Shown piece by piece: positions 10,503 to 23,060 of a DNA stretch of 64,000 nucleotides (the first letter of the stretch is position 1; each line of letters opens with the position of its first letter). The notes below the pieces were generated by a model that did not search any database, was not told the DNA's origin, and was given only the letters and a program-made list of their open reading frames with translations. The DNA comes from Trichostrongylus colubriformis (lineage: Eukaryota > Nematoda > Chromadorea > Rhabditida > Trichostrongylidae). Location: assembly GCA_963978905.1 (NCBI GenBank), contig OZ022261.1:2915992-2979991 (forward strand), in the 5' to 3' direction. Position numbers and translations under genes: made by a program.

Positions 10503-12861
10503 TTAATTTTAATTTTTAACTTTTATTTTAATTTGAACTGTCATTTTTAATTTAAGTTAATTGAATTTTAATTGAATTGAATAGTCGTCCTGAATTCTGG
10601 CTCGTGGCTCGTGAATGGACTTAGATGTATGCGATGTGACCGTCGCAATGCTCGAACGTTTTGTATAAAAGAACCTGTTCAATGTCTCCAATTCCCCACA
10701 TGTCTTTTGCTTCTCGCATGCTTTTCTTCTACTGTCCGGTGTCCTTGATCTATTTTTTCTGAAGCGTTTCAAGAAATAAATTTCTCCTACGATGAATCGT
10801 TTTGTACATTTCAGTAGTGATGGTTACCCTTCCATAGCGCACACTTTACGGTAATAGTAAAGAAACATAGAATCAGGTGACGAGTTACTGGAATGTTCCA
10901 GACGAGGTGCACGTCCGCACTCATCATTTGTGCCATTTTGTACATTGGTTGATATAACATTTTGGGGTGAAGAGAAGAAAGTTGCATGAATGGCGTTTTG
11001 GCGAGAATCCACGGGAAATAAGTGGACAGTTCTGTTTGTGTGAGTTGGTTGTCGTTATTGATCAGTAAAGAGTGTTTTCGTGGATCTTTTGGAGAAATTT
11101 TTTAATTTTATATTTTTGGAGAATTTGCCCCATGAAATTGCGCGAGAGAGGAGGTAGCATCGTTGGCTCGTGCCTCTAGGTACACTCTCTGCAGGAGTCA
11201 GTAAATTCAGAGCAAAAAAAATGGAGAAATGGTTGGACGATGTGGGTTTTAGCGTGACCTTCGAAAGATGTTTTTTCACAGATTTTTATCACTGGGATCA
11301 ACCTCCACAATAGGCCCACCAGTGCAAAAAACAATCGTCTTTCTCTGAATTCCTCCGAAAAAAATCGTGTTTCTGAAAATGGTTCAGCCGATTTGTCTGC
11401 GCTTTACACGCTTGCTTCAAAGACGCAGAGCATGTGGAGTGGTTTACCTACCAACCATTTTATTTGTACCTGTGTTACGCGCAAAATGCAGGCCATTCTT
11501 TTCTTTTACTACAGCCTCAAACTGTAACACTGAGAGCGGGGGGGGGGGGTGCAGAAGGGATCCACCTGGAAGTTCCTTCCCTTTCTAGGCTCAGGAGGCC
11601 CAAGGCCCCCGTTCCACAGTCTATATCATCTAATCGCCTTCACTCTTTTAGTGGCTTGTTCTGATGTTCTGATGGACCTTGTATGTGGTTTCAAATACGA
11701 AAGCATCCCAATCGATGGACTGAGAAATGTTGAAGGTTCCCCATTGAAATGGGGAAGGGTATGTTTGTTTGGGAAGAATTTGGATATCTAAATGACTATG
11801 TAATCGACCACTCCTGTTTCAAGTTCTGGACAATGATCGGTCCAACCCCATTCTCCTTTTCTCGAGTTTGCTGCATGATCAATGATCACCTGATTTTTTG
11901 GACTGCGGTGCCTCTGAACGGTCTCTGCCAACGGCCATCTAGATCGGATATCAATAATCGGCTCGAAAGTCACCCACTCCTCCACAGCCGTTAGCCTGCA
12001 CGATCATTTTCCCTCTTTCTCGAAATTTTTATTTTATTTACTGCGTTTCTTTTACCCACTTCCTATTCTCGAAATGCTCCCAAACACTATCGTTTAGGAC
12101 GATCTTCTTAAACCGGATTTCTAAGCTATCCGGGTCTAGTACTCTGGGACCTTTGGCTGTAGGTGTGGTCGGTTTAATGATAGTAGATGACAAAAATGGA
12201 ACAGGAATAGAAGCCCATTTTAGGTTGCTCGAGGCGAACGGTGAAGATGAAAAGGTGCTGAAAGGTTAGTGCTTCCCGACCCCAGGCCCTTCATACGCTT
12301 TTGGTCAAAAGCCTTTCATGGAGAAAATCATTTTGAATCGGAAAGGGCTTCCAAGAGTCAGTTTGGCGGTTGAATCGTCCGATTTATCCTGTCGGAGCTA
12401 CCTGCCCTTGTTCATAAGTCGTTTTCGAATTCACACTCCATGCACCCAGGACAAGTTCTCTCACATAGAGTGACTTTTTATGCGTGAGCGGGGAGGCTAG
12501 AGATATTTTCACGTTCTAAGCCATATGAATTAAAGGCACCGGGAGGGGGGCAAGGGCGGAATAACGTTTACAAAAACAATGTCGTCTGAAAACAAACATA
12601 TGGGTTCGGTAGATACAATGTGTAACGAAACCGGCGTTGAAAAACGTGCCATAGGGCGCTATTTGCCCCCAGGGCGCGCTCCCGTCCGAACTGCAAGCTT
12701 TCATGGCCGAGCCACGCTTCGTTCATTTCAAAGCTTGTCTTCGGCCTGATGTAACCTTATTTTTGCATTATTTCCTCTTCAGACTGTTTTCTAGTGACAT
12801 ATTTTACTTGTTTACTTATGGATCTTCTTAATTGTGCATTTCTATACCTGAAAATCTCAGA
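10503..12861. other. Unassigned stretch
   Basis: It opens with a TTTTAATT-rich tract (10500-10580). AATAAA at 10775 could serve the TRAIP transcript. A G-run sits at about 11539-11550. Open frames are short (the longest is 81 codons), overlap on both strands and match nothing I know. Confidence 0.45.
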
Positions 12862-13083
12862 AGGGTCAAATAAAGTCGGGGGAGACGCAACTTTGCGTCG
12901 ACGTCGAAGCTCCTTTCCCTTACTAGGCTTAGGCTAAAATTGATATCCCCTCCTCCCACATTAAAAAGCATCTGTCAAAGCATAGGTTTCATCTGCTTTA
13001 GCCTAACCCTAGGAAGGGAAAGAAGCTTTGACGTGGGTGAAAATTTTGCGTCTCCCCCCCCCCCCGACTTTAGTTGACCCGAA
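12862..13083. repeat. Foldback repeat with poly-G/C ends, copy 1 of 3
   Basis: The outer left arm reads GGGTCAAATAAAGTCGGGGG and the right arm, inverted, GGGTCAACTAAAGTCGGGGG. Inside come GAGACGCAA then TTTCCCTT.CTAGG.TTAGGCTAAA in both arms. The right-hand homopolymer is 13-14 C. Related copies are at 37253-37462 and 44950-45168. Confidence 0.75.
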
Positions 13084-13963
13084 AGTACATCTAGAAACAA
13101 TATAAGAAAGAACAAAGTAAAAACTAAAAGGAAAAAAAACAAATCTATGATAGAACCATCTTCTTTTGGCACCATGCCAAGGCGTCATATTGGCGAGTTT
13201 GTGCAATGGCGGCCACTCAAACTCGTCCACACTACGTCTGTTCTACAGTAAGCCAAAATTACCCCCTCCTGGTGTCTTTAAGGCTAGCAACAAATTGCCA
13301 CGTGACTCAAATTTCAGGAGGTCGGAATGGTATACCGTAATCAATTGTTCTAGTTTTGTACTAGACGTTTTAAATGCATATTACTCTGCACATGACTGTT
13401 GAATGGCTGTAGGTTGTATGTCAACATGTGCAGTTGCATGACTACAGCGTACCATCCTGACATCCTGAAATTGTGGTCATTACTGCTTGAAGGATTACTA
13501 GTATACATCTTTTTTCTCCGCTGTGAGCGCCGTTTATTAATTTTCGGAGTGGCTGCTTCTCTGTCTTTCGATTATTCAAAGGCCATTGCATGAGCGCTGC
13601 TCAAATGCTCTTTAAGGCAGACACGTGATCTGGCTGCTTTGTTCTTTGAATAAGATTAGCTCATTCGAGGATCATATCTCCTTTCAAATGTGTTTCTAGA
13701 AAAGACGGCAACAAAATGTATTGAGATTTGGACCTTGGTATTCCTATTTGTTCCATCTTTCCATCCCTGCTTATAAGTTCTCGGTTTACGGTACACCATC
13801 CTGCCATCATGAAGATACGGGATGAGGGGTTCCTGTATAAATGGTGAGGAAAAATCATGTAGTGTTCCTTTGATCGTCAAAAAAATGCTAGCACTTCTCC
13901 GGGATGGCTTGGAAAGTCATTTCGAAGATGCAAATAAAAAATTTAGTATTATAAGTTATATTA

Positions 13964-14849
13964 GGTTGTTCCAAAAGTCTTGTATAGTATTTTTTTCGAT
14001 CATCACTTTTTATTTTTTTTTTCGTCCAACAAATAACAATTAGGCAACATCGTATTGACCATTGTTATCGGCAACCCTCTGCCACTTTATAGGAAAATCG
14101 TTGATTCCCTTCTCCCAGAACTCTGGGTTCTGAGAGTCGAAGAAGACAGCGATCGCCTTCGCAAGCAAGTCATAATCAACGAATTTTCTCCTGGCCAGAA
14201 AGGATTCGAGAGGATGGGTAAGGTGATAGCTAGAAGGGGCAATGTCTGGAGAGTATGGCTTGAAGGGCAGGACATTCCAGCCAAGCTCGTGTAGCTTGGC
14301 CTAGGTACTTTTCGTGAAATGGGAGGGGGCGTCGTCATGGGAGGGTGACGTGGACCTTGACCGCGGACATTTTTTGGAGCTTTTCAGCGACAGCGAGCTG
14401 CTGGAGCTGGTGGGTGCATACGGTAGCGGTGACTGTCTCGCCTTGTGCCAGCACCTCGCGGAAAAGCATTCCTTCAGCGTCCCAGAACCAGCACAGTCCC
14501 AGGCGTGGTTTGTTCTTCATGTCAATTTCGCCGTTGCTGAAGCTGATGAACCAGCGGCGCACGGTCACGTAGCTCGCACATCCCTTGCCCAATGCAGCGC
14601 TGATGGAGTGGCAAGCTTCCGTCGTTTCGGTGCCGCAAGACCACTCATAATAGATGACACCGCGAGTTGGGTGGGTATCGACAACGGGCATTGTAGCTCT
14701 CCACGGGATCTGGTGGGTCAATATATATTTTCCTAGAAAGCTTAGGGAACGTTCTACCATATTCCTGAACCGCCTGGACCTGCCTCGAAGTGAACAAGAG
14801 TTACTGATTTTTTTTTTTTGGAAAAATACTACAAGACTTTTGGAACAAC
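13964..14849 (-). mobile_element. Defective mariner, family 2 (886 bp)
   Basis: The ends GGTTGTTCCAAAAGTCTTGT are perfectly inverted and flanked by TA (13962-13963 and 14850-14851). The minus strand carries transposase remnants. An N-terminal helix-turn-helix block with TVRRWFISFSNGEIDMKNKP is fused to WFWDAEGMLFREVL. A C-terminal block reads HDDAPSHFTKST, stop, AKLHELGWNVLP, then YSPDIAPSSYHL. The third catalytic position, expected D in APSD, is S here. With the in-frame stop and an internal deletion the copy cannot move itself. Confidence 0.9.
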
Positions 14850-14851
14850 TA

Positions 14852-17800
14852 CTTTCACAACATAAATTATACAGTAACGGTTACGTTAAAAATAGTACAA
14901 GTAAAAATGCACTTGAGGTCGCTTGAACCTTTTCAAAAGATCCAAACTCCTTTATCTGTCCATGGATGTCACGGAGTAAATCGAGTTCGAACCAATCTGA
15001 ATTTTGTGAAAAGTTCGAATCAAGGGGCTTTGGAATGAGCTCTTTGAGTCTTTCCGTGTATCATTGCGTGGAGTTTAAACGTGACTTCAAAATAGGGGTC
15101 GCGCCACGTTGCTTCGTTGCCGGCCAGCCCACAGGATTGGTGAATAGGAAGATTGGCTGAAGAAACGCCCAGTGTCATTACGGTTGACAATTTCCACTGT
15201 TTCTAAATTTGCAACCTCACAAGTAACCTTTTTTGCTCCCTCATTTTTATTCACTAATTAAGCCTTGTGTAAATCACAGTTGTTGTAGAGTTTTTCATGT
15301 TATGTGCTCGATTCTTCGTTAGCTTTCATTCACAAGTTTTCTAGTTCTATGCATCACATTTGTCTGCAGAAATACGTAAAACATGACTTGGAATATCTGT
15401 TTTTTTATTCTGGACTTACTGTATTCAAAAAGTCGAAAAGCGTCTTCTGTCCGTATCACCTCCTTCCGCGATATGATAGAACTTTCTTAGTAACTTGTCT
15501 TGTCAATGGAACGCATACGCAGTGATGACATTTTAGATAATAAGAATCCATCCCAAAAACGGGCTGTGTTAATGCCGCGAACTCTCGGGATTTCCTATGA
15601 ATATAAGCAACAGGTCATGATTGCATTTGGAAATTGAGCAAAACGGGCAGCCCTTGGGAGTCTTCTTGGATGAAAAAGCGTCGTAAGACGGCAGGTGACG
15701 AGACTCGAAGATAACGCTAAGGTAGTAGCCGTGGAAAACCAATCCCGACATCTTCAAAGGAGATGGATGTAGGTGGCTTGAAGACAATGGCTGACAGAGT
15801 TTAGGCAGAGTTATAAGCTTTGACAGGCATTTCTTGATTACCCAGTTCCAGCCCGATGGGGAATTCAGGGTGCAGTGGAGTTTTGTTCATTTTTTAAATT
15901 TAGGCTGTTTAATAGTAGCTCGTACATGGGATAACTCGGATATCCACGGGGAAGCCATGATCACTGTAAGTGAGGAGGTAGGGGTCCAACAAGGCTGCAC
16001 TCACAACACTGTGCGGTGCAAGGTGCGCCTTGGTTACTCAAAAAAGTTCTACGATTTTTGGTGGACACCTCGTTTGCCTGGATCGCTCTTCGCAATAAGT
16101 GTATCAATTGCTGCACGTTGGAACACATCACAGATCCACGCAATCCCGATCAATAAGCCAATGTTCGGATGTGTCGGGATTTACGTCCGCTACTGAAGTC
16201 ATTGGCAAGGGTAACTTTCCATTTTCTGAGAGGGCTACTTCATTTCATTTTTTCACTGTCGCGTATTTGGTGCTTCTTATTTTATTCGTAGCAATCATGA
16301 AATCGCCTCACGTGGTTAGTCTGAAAAACTGAGCCTTTTCTTCGATGCATATTGCCTTGTCTTCCCCTTGGTGACTGATGATGCGGATCCTGTGCTATGG
16401 TATTTTCGTTTTTTACAGAGCCGTAAATCCCTGTTACTCCCCCTGAATATCAAGGAAGTGGTAAAAATGATGTCATGGGGCCTTTTTGCAGCTGTTTATT
16501 GGCTTGTTTATCAAATTTTCGCAGAAATCCGATGAAATGGGGTTTGATCTAGCAATATAATGAGATAACTAGTCATATTTCAGTCTTATGAGTATCGAAA
16601 AACGAGTGATGACTTACCTTGCAATAGGGGCATGTAATGGAACCGGAAAGGCAGGTGTGCCCTTTCCTCCTCAATCATACTTTTTGTAAGATGCTGTACT
16701 GCACCGCGTATCCTGGAGGGTATTCATTGAATTTGGATTTCCTATAGAGAAAATTATGTTTCATGAGGAGTAAGTAAGCTGTAGCACCTGAGATCTTCCT
16801 TGGACACGAAACACAAAAGCTACATCAACTTTGGATGGGCCGTGCTTTTGTATTGTAGCCTTTTGTATTTTTTGTATTTTGGAAGCGATTGGACGGTTAC
16901 ATGTACGTGTATCTATGGGTCCTATCAGAGGATTTCATAGGAACTTTAATAAATTCATTACGGTGCAATTCTGCGTAGATTCTTCGCAATGGTTGACTAG
17001 AATGATGTGCTTTCAAGATCGACCATATTCGTTATTCGATCGATGGTATTTTTTTTGTATGCTCTCATAATGGCTTTGAGCGATCTTGAGGCAGGGACGA
17101 TGGCCCTCAAAGCTGAATGTAAGCAGAAAAGAGGCCAGTAGCGGGCTGGGGCCATGTGAAATAAGCAAGAGGATCATCTGTTACGCTTCCAGACGAAGAC
17201 ATAAAAGAACATTTTTTTCACCAGAACTTAACATCAGCATCAGCGATGGTCTAGGATGGGAAATGTTTTGATAGAATTGACCTGGCAAGCTTTTCAGGAT
17301 AGCGGATATGTGATCTGATAATTGGTATTGAGCAAATTCATAAACAAAAAACAATTGCGATCGACCCACTGACGTCCATGATGTTACGCTTGCAGCAGTG
17401 TGGGCTAGCCCAACTGGTGAAGAAATAATCTGTGGCAAGACTCCCCTTGGAAAAAGCGTGCACTGAGTATTTATCACGATCCGCAGCGTTGCCAGTAACG
17501 CTACCTCGCATCCGCTGGACGAGTTGCTGCGACGTGAAGGGGGCGGGGAGGGGGGGGCAACGTTCGCGACTCGCTGGTCGCTTGTATAGCCTTTCGTCGT
17601 CTTGATGCACCTCTTAGAGGCTAGCGAAGTAGAGGAAGTGATGAAAGGAGAGGAGTGAGTAGGCGCTCCTACATATTTCTCGCCTTTTTGGCCGTTTAAT
17701 CCGTTTTCTCTCTGCTGTTGCACTATTTGCACTACCTAGCGTCTCGGCTTTCATATTCCACAATCGGCAGAATTATCCTTTCCGGCGTTCTTGAGAGGGT

Positions 17801-18775
17801 TTTCGTCACCGACATTGCAAAGCCGCTTTAATAACAGCGCTCAGATTGGGAGGACGAAATTGCGAGTTTTGCTCAGCGGTTCCATTGCGTTCAGAAAACA
17901 AAGCGCGTTTGGTCTTTTTGTAGGTAAGATCGGTGTTTTCAAAAGGACCTCACTCCAGCTATTTCAAACCCCAAATCGATGCGTTCAGGTGTTCTTGGGG
18001 AAAGGCTGCTATTTATCGACCACATACGATAGTGACCAACTTGGTCGTACCATCACAGACAGCCTCATCACGGACAGCTATAGGTTGATAGATTTTAGTG
18101 CACTTCTGAAACCAATGTGTAGTGTAACTTGATCCTGCTAATGTTCATCGATAAATCCCTGGCTGTTAAATTCTGGGGTGCTCCTGTAGGCAATATGGAG
18201 GTGACTGGGTGTCGGTCACAATGCCCACCCACGAAGGCGGAAGTCAGTGTTAGGGATTTCAATGCAGCACCCGGATTCGTATCTCATAGCACAATCAGAA
18301 CAAGCTAAATGAAGGGGGATGAAACGAAGAAGTCAGTCTGGCCAAAATAATGGTCTGTCCTTTTTGAATTCCCAATATGTCGTGGAAAAAAGAACCTGAG
18401 TATGTTGAATAGTCGCCTACTTTCTAAAGAGTTCACAATGAAGGGGCATCCCACTATGGACGCTATTTTTATCTGAGCCCAGAAGGGGAAGAAACCCCTT
18501 TTCTTCTGCGCTAGGGCTTAGGCAAACATACACTTTACTGTACAGATTAACCCTTCAGAAGTCCCTTATAGATGCTTAGGTATGCAATTTTTCATAATAT
18601 GCCCTCTTCGCTGTGATAGTACCCGGTTCGAATTCGATAGGCGGTTGGCTGTCGAACAAAAATAGCTGGTGTGCATTTTCCCGATTTTTCCAATGACCAA
18701 CTCCAGGTCACTGTCGCTACCAATCACTTCCTAACCTGAGACAAATGCTCGACGTTTTCACCTCGGAGATGCCCT
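14852..18775. other. Unassigned stretch with one possible membrane exon
   Basis: I see no complete gene. A + strand frame ending at a good donor (GTG then GTTAGT, about 16219-16314) encodes TSFHFFTVAYLVLLILFVAI, a plausible membrane helix, but I cannot assign it. At 17640-17765 (minus) there is a diverged copy of the middle module of the composite repeat, also seen at 60690-60850. The 183-codon minus frame at 17181-17732 overlaps that module and shows no family motif. Confidence 0.4.
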
Positions 18776-19212
18776 ACTTAAAGGAATCGTCCACGGAAAA
18801 TGAGTTTTTGTGTTACCCATATATTTATGTTGTATTTGCCTAATGTTGGCCTCATGCAAAATTTCACGCGAAAAAATGTGAATCTGGCTGAGATTCAGCA
18901 CCACAAAGTGCGGTCCCAGTGGGCGGGGCCTCCGTGTAAAAGCCTCGTACCGCGTCCGCCGTGGTCGCAGACGCATTGTAGGAACAGAAGGTTACGTAAA
19001 CAGTCCCACTCTCCGTTCCCAACGGCGGCGGAAGACGGGACGAGGCTTTTATACGGAGGCCCCGCCCACTGGGACCGCACTTTGTGGAACTGTATCTCAG
19101 CCAGATTCACATTTTTTCGCGTAAAATTTTGCATGAGGCCAACATTAGGCAAATACAACGTAAATATATGGGTAACACAAAAACTCATTTTCCGTGGACG
19201 ATTCCTTTAAGT
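18776..19212. repeat. Near-perfect 437-bp foldback element
   Basis: Arms of about 180 bp (18776-18959 and 19035-19212) are inverted copies with only a few mismatches. The ends are ACTTAAAGGAATCGTCCACG and its complement. The inner arm contains CCCAGTGGGCGGGGCCTCCG. A central spacer of about 75 bp is unpaired. One arm of the same family stands alone at 53209-53475. I see no flanking duplication that I trust. Confidence 0.85.
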
Positions 19213-21130
19213 CTCTCAGGTTCCTACAAACTTGAAGGGAATAGCTGTGATTTCTTACTCGCATCCGTGGAAGTTCCACCATCGCATGATTGTGAAGATG
19301 GCGGGAGATCGATCGGCAGAGCCGATGTCAAACCTTCCTCTCCAGAATGCCGATCGTTCCCACTTTACCAAGGCTCGACCAGGTACTGGCCGCACATTTC
19401 ACCTTATTCTCCTATCTTTTCGTCACTTTCATGGTCATGGAGCATCTCCTCTTTATCACAGTTCTCCCTTGTAAGACCGCGAATTCATTTGAGTTATTCT
19501 TTCTAGTCATCCGTTGATTCAAATGATCCAAACACATTGCACGTTGGTTTTGACCCTTGAAAGGGTTACACCCATCTGACTCAATGAGATTTAAGGCTTG
19601 ACTGCGCTGAAAATACGTCACCTCATTTTTACCGGAAAATCGAACACGGGACCTCTCTCTTCTATAGGTTTTGACATCTCCCATAGGTTGAGACAAAGTC
19701 TACTGACCATGTGAAGTGACGGTAGGATACTACGTCGAAGAGAGGGTGCAGAAGAAAACGCGAATGACTGCTTATTCCCTCTTTCATAAGAATAATCCAT
19801 TAATTTTACTTCATCTACTCGTCATAGAAAGGAAAGTTCATACATAGTGTTTCTCTGTAATTCTTTATCTCGTCTGCCTTCCCTCAATATTTGTTCCGAG
19901 TATTTCAGAAGATTTTAGTAAATCTTTCGGTCAGAAGGCGTGTTCTGTTTCTGTACCTCGCGTTCATCACTTGGGTGACGTTGTTTTTAGTTTGAAGATT
20001 TCATATATTCAGTCGCTTTTTTTTCAGGTCAGCCATGCCGATCCATCAGCGACGCTGGGCCATTTATATTTATCAGCGACCATTTCCCAGGTGAGACTGC
20101 TTACACCATACATTCGCTTCTTTAATAACAAAAATGTTCGGACCGCATCCGGCCTATGGTAGCGGATCCCTTTCACCAGCTACCGAGGCCGTACCGGCGT
20201 GTTTCGGTGTAGGCACCGGTCGTGTGGTGACCCCATTGATCAAAGAATTCGAAGGCGGGAAAGGGTGGTAGGAGACCAGGAAAACTGGAACCCAATTGAT
20301 TAGGCAAGCCGAGAGGGTACGATGTGCCATTCACCCTCGGAGCTCCTTGGACAAGAATATCCCTGGTAATCCAGCAGTACCCATTCTGGAAGTCCGCTGC
20401 CGCGAGTTTTCTTGTAATTTATAGCTCGTTCAGTAGGTTTTTGAACATTCTTTTCATGTCATTTGTGTTTCACCACCTGCTCCGCAATTTACGGCTCTCC
20501 TTGATTTGCTTTTGGCTAAATTTTCTGCTGTTAGAATAAAGAGGAGTCTTGGCTATGAATAACCTAATTTTGTTTTTCATTATGTAGATGATAGCTCTTA
20601 AAATTTTCCTTAAAAAAATTTGAGGGTGACGTGGAATCCCGCTGGATCTGGCCCTTTTGCTTGAGATTCTTCTCCGCACTCCATTCTCGCGCTTGCTTCG
20701 CACTCTGCACGAAAGCACAAAAAATAATTCCGTGATTGTTGGCGATTGATATCTTCAGATTGCGCCACGCATCCGAATTCATTCTGATTTTTTGGATCAT
20801 TCGATATGCAGTGATTTCAACCTTCTACCATCATAAGCCTAGGCATATGTTTTGTATGTAACAGAATGATATATCGTGATCACTGCTAGAAATTTCGCAG
20901 TCAATACTAGATGTCCTTTTTAAACTCAGATGAGTGGGCGTAGATCTCTGACTATCGAGAATCTCTTCTATATCATTGCGCTATCCCCACTCCTTCTTCC
21001 TGAGGGAATAAGTTTTTGGCTGCTATCATTTGTTTTGGTATGAGCAGTGCACTCGTTTTTTGTAAACAGTACAGCAATTTGCTAACCATGTGACATATTT
21101 ACATACACATGTAGTATTTCTATCGTTCAG
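19213..21130. other. Stretch upstream of the receptor exons; weak exon candidates
   Basis: Two weak exon candidates have acceptable splice signals. One is 19298-19382 (an ATG with MAGDRSAEPMSNLPLQNADR, donor GTACTG). The other is 20028-20090 (acceptor TTTTTTTTCAG, donor GTGAGA). A 33-nt piece at 21005-21037 reads NKFLAAIICF in phase with the receptor exon that follows and would fit the start of its third helix, but its acceptor is poor. Nothing else is recognisable. Confidence 0.3.
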
Positions 21131-21992
21131 GGTCAGTGTGGACATGTTTGGTGATTGCGTTCGATCGCTTTATAGCTGTTTTCTTACCAGTCCAAAAACG
21201 TGTCTGGGCTACTCCACGAACATCAACGATTTTTATTTGTGGAGTCGCTCTATTCGCTATTGTGATCCAGAAGGTACGTTTTAGTAGGAGTTCTCTTTAG
21301 TTCTTCTTAGCAGAACTTTGGCTGACGAACTTATACGCGCTGTCGCAAGCGCTTGCGTCGCGACTTCGCATCTAGATAGCGATCGATCTATTTGCTGTAA
21401 CTACATCGAAATCTCCCACTTATGGCCAGGGGTGTTGATCATCGGGTTATGGTCCCAATACGATTGTGACAGGATCGAGTGAAACGAAATTTTGTAGCGG
21501 TTTGTATTCCTAGTGACGTTACGCGACCGCACGTAACAGACATCCTTCAATGGCTTATTTCTGCTAGGCGGTATAACGATATTTGTTTATGAACAAATTT
21601 TGTAAAAGTGTTCTCGCAATGTGATGTGCTGGTAAATGGTTCCCTTCCCATTTCTCAATTCGGTAAATGCATCATTTTTCAAACTAATTCTTGCATGTCT
21701 CAAACAAGAAGTGGTTCTAAGAATCATTTAGCAGCATCGTGAGACGTAAAGCGCAAAATTATGAATTTTGGGGATGAGTTTCGCAGAGAAACTAACATAA
21801 CTCTGCGTCTCTGCTGCGTGACTCTGATTTTCTTCGCTCAATGTTGTTTGAGTTCATCTGAAACGGCACTTTTTGGGGCCCAGTGATTTTATATTGTAAT
21901 CATGCTGATTTAAGGTACGTGAAGCCTACAGAACTCTCAAGCAGCTGATGCAAAGCAACACTCGAACACGACGAGACGTCGATGAGCGGAAA
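21131..21992 (+). CDS. Rhodopsin-family neuropeptide-type GPCR, partial (TM3-TM4 plus loop)
   Basis: Exon 21131-21273 (acceptor ATCGTTCAG, donor GTACGT) encodes SVWTCLVIAFDRFIAVFLPV and then RTSTIFICGVALFAIVIQ. That is the end of helix 3 with the DRF variant of the DRY motif and serine and tryptophan at their usual positions, the second intracellular loop, and helix 4. Exon 21915-21992 (acceptor ATTTAAG, donor GTGAGT, same phase) encodes VREAYRTLKQLMQSNTRTRR, a basic, membrane-free stretch suited to the third intracellular loop. No exon for helix 5 is visible between them, nor helices 6-7 downstream or helices 1-2 upstream. The gene is either split by long introns beyond what I can recognise or broken. 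The wording is closest to FMRFamide/myosuppressin-type receptors, which is a family impression only. Confidence 0.5.
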
Positions 21993-23060
21993 GTGAGTTT
22001 CAGGACGTTTTTCTGTATGGGCCATCGGTAGATAATTGGCTATCCACAATCTCCAAGCCACAGCCCCTAGCCCAGAATCAGCTAGATCTGGTTCCGGAGG
22101 CTGAAAATACCATCTGATAAATGTTAAACCCGATCCAACTTCAAGAGTGAACGGGTGCTTTTATTTGAGATAATCTCACTTCATTTGGAAATGCCACGGC
22201 ATCATTTTTTGAGATATATGGGCTTCAAGCGAAGGCGCCATTTCGTTTTCTAGATCTGCTTTCCAGCAGAGATTAAACCGACGAACCATTTTGTTACTTG
22301 TTTTTTAACGCCAGGAACGCCGTGTGCAGCTGCACTAGTGTTTTTTAGGACGGTTCGAGAGGGCTTACTGCGTGCGCGGACGACGAAAGAAGTGAAGAAC
22401 TGGTCAACGACGATTGATCTTTTTGAATGACAATAAATTTTTGTTGTGAACGCGTATCTTAGGGGTTGAATCCGGTTGCACTTGAAGTCTCCTATCGCCC
22501 AGAATTCGACGAAATTCGACCGGATTCGGCCTCTAAGAGCGCTATGTTGATGACATTCTTGTGCATGTGCAACGTGCCTTGAGATTTGAGTAAGCAGCTC
22601 AAGCGAGTGTTCATGTAAAATCAGAGTCACGCATAAGTCGAGGGAAATTGCGGTCAGTTGCGAAGAATTTGGGTTGGAGTAGCGGCAGTGAATCCTCGAA
22701 GAAATTTATCCCTGCACACATTCGGTGACTTCGAAGAGATGAGGAGCTAGTTGAATCCAGCGTGATTGGAGTCAACTGAGGAGAACGTAGGGTTGGGATA
22801 GCAGCCGTAAAAAGGAATGGAATCAGCAAAGCTCAATGTGGTCGGAGTCAGTTGTTAAGAATATAGGGAGAGGGGCTAGAATCCCTTTCTGGGGCTCGGA
22901 ATGTAAGAGGGGAACGGTGGTCATACACGGCGAACTTCCTCGACTTTATGCCTGACCCTGGTTTGAGGTGCAGGTAGGTACGAGTTGTTTGTTTATTGTT
23001 TTTTGAACGGCTGTTGTTTATGTGTGAATGAGTGTTTGCAGTGTATTGACACGTATTCGC
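21993..23060. other. Unassigned stretch
   Basis: There is no helix 6 or 7 of the preceding receptor and no other recognisable coding exon. The minus frame at 22250-22630 (126 codons) has no family motif. Confidence 0.4.

Noticed and set aside
17181..17732. 183-codon minus-strand frame
   Set aside because: It overlaps a diverged repeat module (17640-17765) and other frames, with no recognisable domain. I could not support it as a gene.
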